From assembly GCA_045837725.1 (NCBI GenBank), contig JBEWZL010000278.1, positions 62,001 to 126,000 on the forward strand: a stretch of DNA of 64,000 bases, read 5' to 3'. The DNA is from Vermamoeba vermiformis (lineage: Eukaryota; Tubulinea; Echinamoebida). The notes beneath the pieces are model-generated. The model did no database searches. It was not told the DNA's origin and worked only from the letters and a program-made list of their open reading frames with translations. This document shows, in pieces, positions 35,953-46,937 of the stretch. Numbering within the stretch: the first letter of the stretch is position 1; each line of letters starts with the position of its first letter. The position numbers were made by a program, and so were the translations under genes.

Positions 35953-38884
35953 CTATTCGTCAGACGATGAAGAATCGGAGCTTTGATTCTCGTCCTTGCT
36001 TTTCTCGTTTAGCGCATGCGTGGATCCTTCGGACTTTTTAAACCGTTGAATAAGATTCTTCAATTCGAACAATTCGTTCTTCATAATCATATTTTCATGG
36101 TAAAGCTTTTCGTATTTAAGCTGATAATAGTCATTCGCGGATTTGTCTTCTTTTCTGCTTTCTTTTTGTTTCTTCAAGCTGTCCAATTCGCGCTCTCTAT
36201 CCTCCAATTTTTTAACTAAATCATTCGTACTAGTATTGTTCGTGGTTCTGTCGCGGCTTGAGCTGTACGTGTTGACGGATCCTTTGAATCCAGACGAATG
36301 CTTTTCTTTATCCATTGTCATTTTAGTCACGAATAGCGTAGCTACACTAACACCTATAAATAGAATGTTAATTAGATACGCATTCAAACGGACTAAGTAT
36401 TTAGTTTTCATCGTAGCGGATCTGCGGGACCTCGGGACTTTTAAGACCTGCTTACCTGTTCCAAGCATAATACCAGCACTTCTTAAGATATACAACAAGT
36501 TACGTTCCGTAGCATTAGTGAATTGCAGTACTATCACTAGAATAGCAAAGAAAGCAGCGTTGTACATCTGACGTCAAAGTGTTAGATCCACGAAGGTTTG
36601 CGTAAATTTAATTCTACTTACGGAGAAAGCAATAATCTTAGACTCATTATAGACAGAGTACCGTAACTTTCTAATCTTCCAAGCAATGACAAGACCGCCT
36701 AAGCCAATAACACCCTGAACAAAACCCGTTAGTTCAGAAGCTCGGTAACAACACCATATCAGTCTCGTACGTTGTAAGCGATCAAAGCAGCTGCAATGCC
36801 TGTGATTGAGGAGCCAGTAGGACAGTCTTCGTAGTCGTAGACTGGGCGATAAATATCAACGTGCACTCGAATGGGCGTCATGTCAATGATGCCTGCTTGG
36901 ACCGCACATATGACCTATGGCACACCGTTAGAATGATATTATTAAGTACCCCAATTACTAAATTTGTACTTACGGCGTCGCCTGCTAGCAAACACAACAA
37001 AATGATGATGAGCTGCGTGTCACTAATCTTGAAAATTCTCAGCGACTTGTTGGTGCTCAATTTGTAAACTCTCCAAGACTTGGCGAACAAAGCACCAAAC
37101 ATGATGGTAAAACCAAATGATAGGAGCCATGATTGTAAGTAACATGCTTCAGCAGTTACATTGTTCAAGGTCCAAGTCCAAATACTCGAGTACAAAAACA
37201 TCGATCCGATCAAGAAAATGATCAGCAAGTTTGGCGAGCTTGCCCTATTAAATATGGTGTAAGAATTATATAATGATAATATAGTATACTTACTTGATAA
37301 TAGGAGTGTTTCGAGCGACAATCGTGTAGATCAACAAAGACAGCGAGAACAAAAAGCCTAATATGGCAAGAATAAAGAAAACCCACTCCGCAGGATTTTC
37401 TGAAAGTATTATTAATATAGATAAAGTACTGAAAGGGATACTTGCCATTGAATCTCTTGACAAATACTCGTTCTTGCCATGTCGGGAACGGATCTACCAA
37501 ATCGAATTCTTCAGTTTGCGCTAATGGAGGACCAACGACTTTGCGCGTGCCATTAATCATTTGAACGAATATACATGTCATTTGGTTGCTATTGTCGACG
37601 CCAAAAGATAGCTGGCCCATAAAGGTGTCCATATTTAGCCGCTCCAAAGTGTCCCGTACATCCACTTGCGAGAACGAAGGCGCTTTCTAAAAATAGACCG
37701 ATTAATTAGTCCTCAGTATACTATAATAACAATTAAAATAAAATTTAACTTATTAAACTGCGTTGGCGCGCGATTCATCGATTAAATGTATTTATAGCTC
37801 AAAGTCGCAAACTTGGATCCTGCCGAAACGTTTCGTTATAGGCGGACAATTTGCCATATTAAATATAAAACTACTATAAAGACGTGTCATTGGGCGCAGA
37901 ATTGAATGACGCTCAATGGAGGAATAATTCTATTCAATCGAAATACGAAACTTACCTCGATCGCGTACTGGTATAACAAGCCGGCCATCGCGCCAAAGGC
38001 AGCATAGTCGTCAGGCGTAGTATTATACTTGGCTTCATAATTGCCGACAAAATCTTGAGTAGATCCGAAAATAGCCTCACCAGGGAAGTTCGCTGCCGGT
38101 TCGAACTAAAAAGGCAAAGATTTATTGTTAGTGACATGCTATTAATAGCTATATCGAAACTAACCGAAATAATAATAAAAGTCCTTAATACTACAGTAAG
38201 ATCATTTGAATCAGATCCGACTTAGAGCGATAAAAATTTATAAAACTTAATGTGAGTTGATTCATTGCAAAATTTTCAGCGAAAGTTATTCTTATACTGG
38301 CAGTACTATATACTTACGCGAGAGCAGCCCGTCATAAAGTCATTTAACTCGTGATCTATGTTTGCGTGCAGATCGTTGAAAGGCAAAAATGTTACGAAGC
38401 GAGGAGCGTAGTCATGATCGCGGAATTTTTGCATAACAACAGCTGCCGTGTCGCCGAATGCGCAGCCTATGACGGTATCAACCTCTTGCTGTTGCAGATC
38501 CTACAAAATCTCATTGTTAATCACAGATCGACAGGCCAAAACAATTCACAAATCAATCGGAATAAGAATTATTTACGCAAAAATGATAAGTAGCCTAATT
38601 AATTAACCACTTACTATCGTGAGCGCTTCGATCTCGTCTATAGCAACTTGACTGACGTTACCCAAACATTCTTGATAGGATTGACCGCGGATGGGCTTGC
38701 TTTGACCACCAATCGTTTCCAGCCAATGATTTAAGCCTTGCAAAATCTTCTTGCCTTGAACAGCGCGACTACTACTAGCTGGCGAATTCGTTATTGAGAT
38801 GCCAAGCGTTATCGTTCCGTTCGCCACATCCGATCGGATCTGCGCTACTAAAGCGACGATAACCAACAGTATTATCCAACGCAT
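35953..38884 (-). CDS. Class C (GABA-B-like) G protein-coupled receptor with coiled-coil tail
   Basis: About ten exons, roughly 740 residues. Signal peptide (MRWIILLVIVALVAQIRS), then a periplasmic-binding-protein-like ectodomain (ITLGISITNSP, VDTVIGCAFGDTAAVV, PDDYAAFGAMAGLLYQYA). Seven membrane segments begin at PAEWVFFILAILGFLFSLSL and end in TM7 (GVSVATLFVTKM, split by an intron at about 36357-36455). The TM3 end has the class C motif GFTIMFGALFAKSWRVYKL. The cytoplasmic tail holds a heptad-like coiled coil (LVKKLEDRERELDSLKKQ and further) and an acidic-serine end. In animals, GABA-B receptor tails dimerise by coiled coils, so dimer formation is plausible. Dictyostelium Grl receptors are the nearest known protist relatives. 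The ligand is unknown. Confidence 0.85.
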
Positions 38885-39851
38885 GGTTGTCTAATGTGGT
38901 CTTGATATTGAACAGATACTTTTGGACTGATTTATGGCAGTGTCAATGGTATTTTAGCCAAGTTCACAAGCTTAACAAGGGTTGACAGGTTATTGCTCGA
39001 GATACAATTTTGACACCGTTATTTAGTCCTTGCAAATGCATCTATAGTATATATAGCCTATAATAAACAAATAGACCCATATGGAGAAAATGAACGGTAA
39101 TTACAACCGAAGAGTCAAGCTTTGCGAATTTTTTCCAAATCCGTCCGATGACGAATTGAGAAATTAGCTATAAATAGGCGAGGCACTATATTATGGCGGG
39201 GAATATTCATCATTATAGAACAATAAAGCAGCACTTACTAGAGGAGCAGGAAAGATCCGGAAGGAAAAACTGCGTGCCGTTCAAGAAACCAAACCACAAC
39301 TTTAAACTTGGGGCACACGAAACGACAATTCGTCCACAACTCCTTGGTATGTGTGTAAGTATTTGCCCCAGCCCCTAAGACTTCAGTAAGTAATTGAGCA
39401 AACTTGAAATAATTCATTGGATGTTGTCAAAGAAAATCAAAATTGCTAAACAAAAATTACAAACGAGGAGAAACTATGAGTAATGTGATCTACATAGTTA
39501 ATTGCACGTACCGTCTATTTCTTAATTATTTTGTAAATTGCATGGCGCGAGAAATCAAAATATCTTTTTTTCAAGATCTTATTTTCGATTCACAGATTGC
39601 TTTACTTCTTTTATACTATCGTATGTGAATTATAGGTTAATAATAACCAAATATTGAAATTTTTCCGCTCGTTTCTCTTCTTCATCTATAACAGTATGTT
39701 GTTTTAGCTATTTATGTTTTTGCTCAATTACTAAGACCTCCCGCGGTTCTTTATTCGCCTCTTGACGGCGGCCTCACGTTTTCAAATAAAAGCGGGGTGT
39801 CCTTTTTAATTAGCCGAGTATTCTGTCGTATTTCAGAAAGCAGTCCGCAAA
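38885..39851. other. Long gap upstream of the GPCR and four-TM genes
   Basis: Nearly 970 bp between divergent genes, the largest spacer in the right half. A 61-codon forward frame at 39193-39378 (MAGNIHHYRTIKQHLLEEQ) is basic and ends at a possible donor gtgtgtaagt. It might be a short spliced gene, but no second exon is evident. A 28-codon frame near 39081 is weaker. A CT-rich string and a cctcccgcggttctttattcgcctc block lie near 39737-39762, just upstream of the next gene. Confidence 0.35.
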
Positions 39852-40391
39852 ATGATCTTGTTTTCTTGCTTCGACCCAGATCGCGTGAATAATTCAGTCA
39901 AGATGGACACAGCTACGTTCTTCAACTATACTTTATCTTTTACGATAACTTTCTCAGCCTTCTGGGCCTTCGCTTTTTGGACTGGATCGCCGAATACATT
40001 CAATGCGATCTTTGGAAGAGACAGTACTCCCTTAGAAGCGTCTGGATATAGATACGCAGCATGTGGAATGTTTGCAATCGTGCTAACTAGCCTTAGCGCT
40101 CTTTTCAGAAGCGACATCCGAAAGCGCGAGGCTCTGCGGATCGGTACTTTCGTTTGGCTTTCTAATGTCCTTACAGTGCAAGTGCAGAAAGACATATACA
40201 ACGATGCAGCGTACTACATCCTCGCTGGATGCTTTACAGCCGGCATGATCGCTTCATTTGTTGGTGGATTCCTACTGAATTTGGCTCCTGGGGAAGAAGA
40301 GCGAGAGAGAGAGAAGCGCAAAGAACTTCATAAAATCCCTCCTACACTAACAGAAGAGGTTATCGACGAAACTAAGACGCATCAAGCTTAG
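39852..40391 (+). CDS. Single-exon four-transmembrane protein, unrecognised
   Basis: 179 residues, no intron, which is unusual here. Four hydrophobic segments: YTLSFTITFSAFWAFAFW, YAACGMFAIVLTSLSALF, GTFVWLSNVLTVQV and YYILAGCFTAGMIASFVGGF. Short loops separate them and a charged tail follows (EEEREREKRKELHK...ETKTHQA). An internal Met at codon 18 could be the true start. I do not recognise the family; the fold could be a small membrane chaperone, a channel-like subunit or a tetraspan. Lack of introns could mark a retrocopied or acquired gene, but codon use does not look foreign. Confidence 0.65.
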   Translation: MILFSCFDPDRVNNSVKMDTATFFNYTLSFTITFSAFWAFAFWTGSPNTFNAIFGRDSTPLEASGYRYAACGMFAIVLTSLSALFRSDIRKREALRIGTFVWLSNVLTVQVQKDIYNDAAYYILAGCFTAGMIASFVGGFLLNLAPGEEEREREKRKELHKIPPTLTEEVIDETKTHQA

Positions 40392-40649
40392 TTTAAAGAT
40401 TTGTTATCGAGATCTATTTTGAAACTCAGTTCGTAGTGACTTAAAATAAAATTGATTTTGCTTTATATATTTAATATAAAGACTTTGAATGATATTGATG
40501 TTGAGATTGAAGTTTATTCACAATTAGAAAACAAGAAGCGAATTCATTTTTTTGTTGTTGCAGATCTAGACCTTATTATTCATCCATTATTATACTAAGG
40601 ACGAACAAATAGGCTTAAAATATTACTATAGTCCTATTATTACCATTTT

Positions 40650-42388
40650 TTAGATCATTTCAGGAGTAATTTGGTTCTCCATCAACAACAAAGCGTCCTT
40701 CACGCTGGACGACCAAGAAGTCATGCGCTCCTTCATTTTGCCAATCTGTTCGCGGCTCAAAGTACGAGGCTGGACCCACGAGATAGTAACTTGTTCGTGG
40801 ACTTGATCGATCGAACCACGGATCAGGCCTAACGACAAAGCACGCATGACGAGCCATTCGACTTCTTGCTTAGGCAGTTGAGTCACGTGACTGATTTGTT
40901 CGAATGTGATTTGTTTCGTTGATTTGTTGAACATTTCTTCGATCAAACTCAAAATTGAAATCTTTTGTTCCAACAAAACTTTGCTGGCAACCAAAGCGGG
41001 CTGGCAAGAAAAAAAAATTTTAGCGTCAGATCTCAAAATTAATAGGGACGAGTTAAATATGTACCTGTTGGTTCAAGTGGGCAGCGTGTTGAACTTGCAA
41101 TTGTTTCCAGCCAGCCAAGTTGCCGTTGCTAAAAGCGGCAATAATGTCGCGGACCCAGCTCAAACCGGTACCTTGCAACGAGCCAGTAATTTCATGACCC
41201 ATCTGCAAATACAAAATAATATTAGCAACGCTTAGTAGGTCCCAGGTATATATTATTATCAGCCATACCAATTCACCAAAGTTGTAAATATCTTCACCAA
41301 TCAACGCGGCAATGCACATGTCGAACGCGAGACTGACACGTTCTTCTTGCGGAATAGAAGCAATAGGAGTGAATGCGAGGTATTGAAGACCACTGCGATA
41401 GAACTCTTGAGGAGCGTCCTTCAACTACAATAATATATACCAATTAGTATCGTATAAAAGTATCGTCAAAGTGAGGTGCTTTCGCGTGTCAAATTTTTTG
41501 ACTCGTACCTTGTAATAGAAGCACCAAGCACGGTGATAGCCGGACAAAATAACGGTGTCAAGGGTCTCAGATTCATTAACAGTAGTGCTATTAATAGTAA
41601 CACGTTAGACTTGGAAGTCACAAAAACAAATCGACAGTGAGGACTACACCATAGGTAATTGCCTAATATGGTAAATGTTACACTTACGAGCATTGGTCCA
41701 AGAGAGTTTTAGCTTCAGGAAGATTTTTGTTGAGCACGTGGAGTTCCGCGATCGTGCAGCGGATTAAGACGTGAGCAGCTGTATCATCGATAACTTTCTT
41801 CTGTTCAGCAACTTTTTGCAAAAATTCGATTCTCTTTGGAATATCTATTATATAACAGAATTAATAAGGGTCGTGCAAGATCCACACCAAAATTGAAAAA
41901 ATTTTTGCAACTCGAAAGGCTTCTAAAAATTGCCTTATTGAAAATTTAGCGTATTAATATTATAGTGTTATTATATTTACCTGGTAATTGCTTAGAAATT
42001 TCTACGGCGATTCTAACAAAGGTAATCTGGTTCATTTTGCTAGCAAAATCTGCCACGAAAGACTGATAAAATTGAATCAAATTGACTTGGCCTCTAACAT
42101 CTGCCGATTTTAAAAATTCATTTTCCACGACTTCAGTCAATTGATGCCATAACCTAGGTGAAATTAAAAATTTAGAAAATTTTTCAATCCAAAAAATTAA
42201 TACAGGGGAATATAGCTACGTCAAATAGCTCCATAAAATTACCACAATATTTATATTGACTAATTTGCCATATTAAAATTATTTCCAGCAAATTCTTACT
42301 TTTTGTCATGAAGATCGTGCATTTTGTTAAATACAGCGGCATGTTGAGGGAACAAGCCAAGTTGTTGCTCTAAATAATTAGTAGCCAT
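40650..42388 (-). CDS. RPN9: 26S proteasome regulatory subunit Rpn9 / PSMD13
   Basis: Seven or so exons, about 380 residues, from MATNYLEQQL to ENQITPEMI. The N-terminal helical repeats read LWHQLTEVVENEFLKSAD, YQSFVADFASKMNQI and IAELHVLNKNLPEAKTLLDQ. The middle reads YRSGLQYLAFTPIASIPQEE and GEDIYNFGELMGHEI, which are close to PSMD13. The C-terminal PCI domain has ITFEQISHVTQLPKQEVEWLVMRAL and SWVQPRTLSREQI. Rpn9 sits in the lid of the 19S particle and helps hold Rpn10 and Rpn5. Length and motifs are complete. Confidence 0.92.
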
Positions 42389-42618
42389 GATTCTCGCGTT
42401 CAATATATATTAATGCTAGTGTTGCAAAGTCTTGTTATAATCGAGTGACGAAAAATTTCTTTTTAATGGGCAGTTAAGTCACGGTCCAGTTAAGTCACGA
42501 TTTAAAAGCCAGTACACGACCCTTGAATCTCGTTAGGACCATGAAATACCGAGTTAAAACCATAGACGGAGTATTTTCGATTGCTTTTATTTACATCTAT
42601 CTACACAAAAAATTCAGC

Positions 42619-43667
42619 TTAAGATTGTTGGATCGTTGTGGTAGAAACGCCAGCGTTGGAGTCCTTAGGCTCAATGATAGTGGTGCTTTGTTCGACGACG
42701 GTAGTAGTGCCAGGACCAGTCAAGCCACTAATAGCTTCTTGGGTCTTCAATTTAGCTTGACCAACGGTCTCTGATAAATGCAACTTCTCGTCGACAACCA
42801 TAGCAGCTTCGACGGTTCTGTCCTTAACAGCTGAGGCGGCCTCAACAGTTCTGTCCTTAACGGTGGAAGCGACTTCGACGGTCTTGTCCTTAACTGCGGT
42901 GGCTCTTTCGGTCAGATGCAACTTCTCATCGATAACGTGAGCAGTGTTAACTGTGGTTTCCTTAATAGTTTGGGCGGTCTCGACGGTCTTATCCTTAACA
43001 ATAGTAGCGACTTCGACGGTCTTGTCCTTGACGACAGTGGCGGCGTCAGAGATCTTTTGAGAAATTCCGAAACGAGCTAGAAAAGAGAAATAGGTCAATA
43101 TTATGCTTTGATGGTTAACAAAATATCGCGCGGAAAGGTAATTAAACTAATGAATGATTATTTGATGCTTACCATCGTATTCAAGAGCCTTTTTCTTGAT
43201 CTCTTCACCGAGCTTGTAGCCAGCGGCCAACAAACTGTTAATAACAGCGGTAGCAGTGCCAGTAGCTTCACTGGTCAATTCTTGCTCGTCGGCGAGCTTC
43301 TTCAAGGGGTCACCAGGGTGTTGGATCTTGCTTTCTTCTTTTTGATAGACAAAGATGGGTTGATCTTGAATAAGAGCATTTGACAACAAGCAAGCTGTTC
43401 TAGCAGCTTCTTCAGTACCGAAGACAATTTCGGCCTTCAAAGTGCCGTCTTCTTGGCTGAGATGCGATTAAATTAGAAAAAATCTTCGTAAAATTGTAAG
43501 GCAATTAATTGAGCGATTATTAATGCTTAATATTGTATTAACGGTAATAATACTTACGAAATCAAGTCGATATGCTCGATCTTGCCGCAGAAAGAGAAGA
43601 AATCATTGACTTGATCAGAAGTGGCATTGTTAGAGACGTTCTTAACGTAAACAGTTCTGGATTCCAT
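42619..43667 (-). CDS. RRM protein of the BPA1 / Vip1 type with 11-residue repeats
   Basis: Three exons, about 285 residues. The RRM (1-90) starts ESRTVYVKNVSNNATSDQVN and continues FFSFCGKIEHIDLIS; the wording matches plant BPA1-type (ACD11-binding partner) and fungal Vip1 proteins. The next block (DPLKKLADEQELTSEATGTA, then INSLLAAGYKLGEEI) also matches their second region. The last 150 residues are amphipathic repeats of about 11 residues on VVKDKTVEVA, VKDRTVEAA and IDEKLHL, like the membrane- or lipid-associated helices of those proteins and LEA proteins. Plant members interact with a lipid-transfer protein in death and autophagy control; the role here is inferred. Confidence 0.75.
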
Positions 43668-43896
43668 TATTAATTGTTGTCTTGTGGTTGTTGTTTTGTA
43701 ATTTGTTACTGAATAAACTCAAAAGCAAGTTCTTTTTATGAACAATTTCGCTCACACGGCAGATCCAAATTTTAACAGAAATTTCGGCAAGAAGTATGTG
43801 AAATGATTTCTCTAGCCAATTATCACCTAGATTTGCACAACGTACCTCAAATAATCTTATCTCTGCGCTAACAGTTTTGCCGCTTCGTGATTCGCG

Positions 43897-45679
43897 TTAT
43901 TTTTGCTCGTCTGCGAACCTGATCTTCGATCGAACGTGTGGGCTCGTTGCAGCCGCTACTGGCGGATGTAAGTCATGTTGTGCTTTTTGTCTTTTATATT
44001 GTGATCGAAGCCACTTGATTTCTTTTTGTTTTTGCTTTTTTCTTTTCAGATCTTCAATCGCTTTTTTCTTATTTTCGATCTTTTCTTGCTTATTTCGCTT
44101 CTGTATGTAATCCTATAATATATAATACCAATATTAGGTCAAATTTAGCAAAATGACAGTTGTTTAACTTACCTGAATCATTTGATCTGTCGAGAAATAT
44201 TTTCGCTTGTTCATTACACGTCGCATAATGCTGGATACTATAATAGTCACTAAATCATATTTCTTGGCACCAGTAGGCAATTTCTCGCTATGATTCATAG
44301 CGTATACTTGTCGCAATTGCGTAGCTGTATATTTGGATACAAATTGTTCAAGTTCCGCTTTTGAAATACTCGCTGGCGTATGCGTAAATAGATTATCTAG
44401 CTTCCTAATATCTTGGACCACGATAATCTTTTGCTCTTTTGGCTGATCTGATTCTTCTTTTGTCGGCGAATGTTTCGGATGCGCTAATTTGCTCTCTTTC
44501 GACTTAACGTTCTTTGTTTGCGGTTTTTCACTATCATTAGGCGTGCTTTCATCAGTTTCTGCTACTTCATCTTCACTTTCTTGGCTATTAAACTGGAGTT
44601 GTAATCCACGAGCATTGTCCTCGCTTTTCTCCTCGATTTTGCCGTTAGAACTCGCTCTAAAATTCAAAAACTTTGAAAAATCTACAGCAGGTCCAGCATC
44701 CTCGTCACTTGCTGCATTTTCAGACGAGTTTTGCTGGTTGAGCACAATTTCATCTTCTGAACTCTGCTGATCCGCTTCTTCGTCCTAATATTGCGTTATT
44801 ATGACAATCTAAATGATATATATTAGTATACGTACATTATTATCGCCGCTTGATGAGTTTTCGATCGGGGAGTCTTGGATCTCATTAGACGATTCGCTTT
44901 CTTGGCTAGGAGCTCTAATAAGGGTAGATTAGCATAATAGTAATATCATCAATATAAATCTTACCTCGAATCAAAGTCTTGGTCTTCAATAGAGTCGTCC
45001 TCGTACGAATCCACTAACGTTCTTTTTGGTCGCCGAACAAAATCGCCAGAGGATCCAAGCGAGTCTGGCAACAAATCATAAACAATACGCGTGCCCCTTG
45101 ACTTTCTTTGACTAGGTCCACGTCGTTTTATCGGCTGATCGTTATTTTCTTCATCGCTGCTAGAATAACCAGCGAGTTGACGTTGTTTCCTCGGTGAAAT
45201 ATTGTCTTCTGCATCAATATAATGTTTTTCTCGTTTAATAAGCTTTTCAGGACATCCTACTTCTTTATGTTCGCGTCGCTTCGGCTTGCTCTTTGATTTT
45301 TTAGGTGATTTCTTTGGCGAGACATCACGAACTTTTTTCTCTTTCGTTGGGCTAAGATATAGGTGAGATTTAATCGATAATAATGCAATATAAATTACCT
45401 TGGTGTTATTTTCCGTTTTTTAGGTCGTGGTTCTGGTTCTACATCTTCGCGTTTTCGTTTTTTTGTTGGTGAAGGAATAGTCATCCAATCAGGAAGTGCT
45501 CGCGAGTGCGGTGATTTTTCTGGAACAAAATCATCTTCTTGTTCAATATCAGATGATAAATCAGGCTCAACTACTGAGTTAAATCTGGAATTATTATTAT
45601 TTGACTCGCTAAAACTTTCTACATCGCTTGCAAATTGTTCCTCGTTCGAATCCTCATCCAACTGCAAATTAAGTGACAT
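43897..45679 (-). CDS. Charged nuclear protein with coiled-coil C-terminus, unrecognised
   Basis: Six exons, about 500 residues. Most is disordered: acidic N-terminus, several nuclear-localisation clusters (PTKKRKREDVEPEPRPKKRK, SPKKSPKKSKSKPKRR), then acidic/serine stretches. A single globular-looking stretch near residue 370 reads VQDIRKLDNLFTHTPASISK, then LEQFVSKYTATQLRQVYAMN and YDLVTIIVSSIMRRVMNKRK. That pattern of short helices (FVSKYTATQLRQVY) recalls SAP- or DEK-type DNA-binding helices but is not a firm match. The C-terminus is a lysine-rich helix (QKRNKQEKIENKKKAIEDLK). A chromatin or splicing-linked role is plausible only from composition. It is divergent from HPRT with 160 bp between starts. 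Confidence 0.6.
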
Positions 45680-45839
45680 ATCGCATGTGGTGTTGTATTT
45701 AAAATTTAAATATTTTCATAACGTTAACGCGGGAACGATTTTTTTCACGTGGATCCGTTTTGACCAGCCTTGACGTGTGTGGGACCTTTTGTTCCTTAGG
45801 ACTTATTGGACACCTCAATTCATACAACCAGTAATAATA
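45680..45839. promoter_or_regulatory. Compact bidirectional promoter between the nuclear protein and HPRT
   Basis: Only 160 bp separate the two start codons (45679 minus, 45840 plus). The stretch has TATTTAAAATTTAAATATTT near 45695-45715 and an ACGTGGATCC string. Co-expression of the pair is possible. Confidence 0.5.
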
Positions 45840-46774
45840 ATGGCCGCTATTCACCCTCACGTTGAAAAAGTGTTGATCTCCGAAGAGCAAATCCACAACA
45901 GATTAGTCGAGCTTGGTGCTCAAATTGCTAGAGACTATCATGATGCTAAGGACGTTGTTCTAGTTGCCATTTTGAAGGGCTCATTCATATTTATTTCCGG
46001 TATGTAAACTCGCTAATGAGATCTTTAACGATAATCATTAAATAAAACGGATCCGTTGTCATATTTTGACAATTATTACAAATAATAATCCATGTAAAAT
46101 AATATCACGTAGAATAATATTATTGCGGTTCCATTTGCTAACTTGCCGGCGTAGATTTGGTTCGTGAGATTCATATTCCCACCCGAGTTGAGTTTATGGC
46201 TGTATCTAGCTATGGTAACGAGACTTCCTCATCGGTATGCAATTATAAAAAATATTATCATTGAAATTTAGACCTTATTGACCATCAACTGCAGGGTGCC
46301 GTCAAGATCGTCATGGATTTGCGCACTGATATTGAAAACAAACACGTTATTATCGTAGAGGATATTATTGATACCGGTAAATATTACTATTCTTAAATTT
46401 CAGCTCTTAGAAACAATTTTGTGAGAGCGATCGAGATCTCCGGATGTGATCGAAACAAGACAAGTCTAACAGTGTTATATTAATAGGTCTTACCATGAAA
46501 TTCTTGTTGAATTTGCTTGGTAGCCGCAAGCCTGCTTCATTGCAAGTCTGCTCTTTGCTCAGAAAGGAAGGTACTCAAAAGGTCGAATTGGATCTCAAGT
46601 ACATCGGCTTTGATATTCCTAAGGACGCCTTCGTTGTTGGTTATGGTTTGGATTATGCCGGTATGTACTAATGAAAGAATTAAATAAGCCTTACTAATCG
46701 CGCCACATCCAGAAACTCTCCGAAATCTGAAGTACGTCGGTATTCTCAAGGAGGAAGTCTACAGAAAGAAATAA
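45840..46774 (+). CDS. HPRT: Hypoxanthine-guanine phosphoribosyltransferase
   Basis: Five exons, about 190 residues, starting MAAIHPHVEKVLISEEQI. VVLVAILKGSFIFIS and the SSYGNETSS flexible loop are present. The PRPP-binding motif is VIIVEDIIDTG, and the purine-contacting end is YIGFDIPKDAFVVGYGLDYA. A lysine-containing C-terminus (KEEVYRKK) follows. The enzyme salvages hypoxanthine and guanine to IMP and GMP with PRPP. It is slightly shorter than human HPRT (218) and closer to bacterial and protist forms. All catalytic parts are present. Confidence 0.93.
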
Positions 46775-46937
46775 GAATGTAATAAGCACCGCGAATTATG
46801 TATTAAGACATTAAAGTTATGCAGTTTTATCGAGATCTGAAAAGCCCGCCAAATCGTGTAACGGTCATTTTTTTGATTTTTAAACTTTTTTTCGATCTGT
46901 CAGTTTAGTTGCTGCGGAGGAATGAAACGAGGATAAA

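Noticed and set aside
39852-40391. Bacterial transfer as origin of the intron-free four-TM gene
   Set aside because: Lack of introns alone is not enough; base composition and codon use look like the neighbours.
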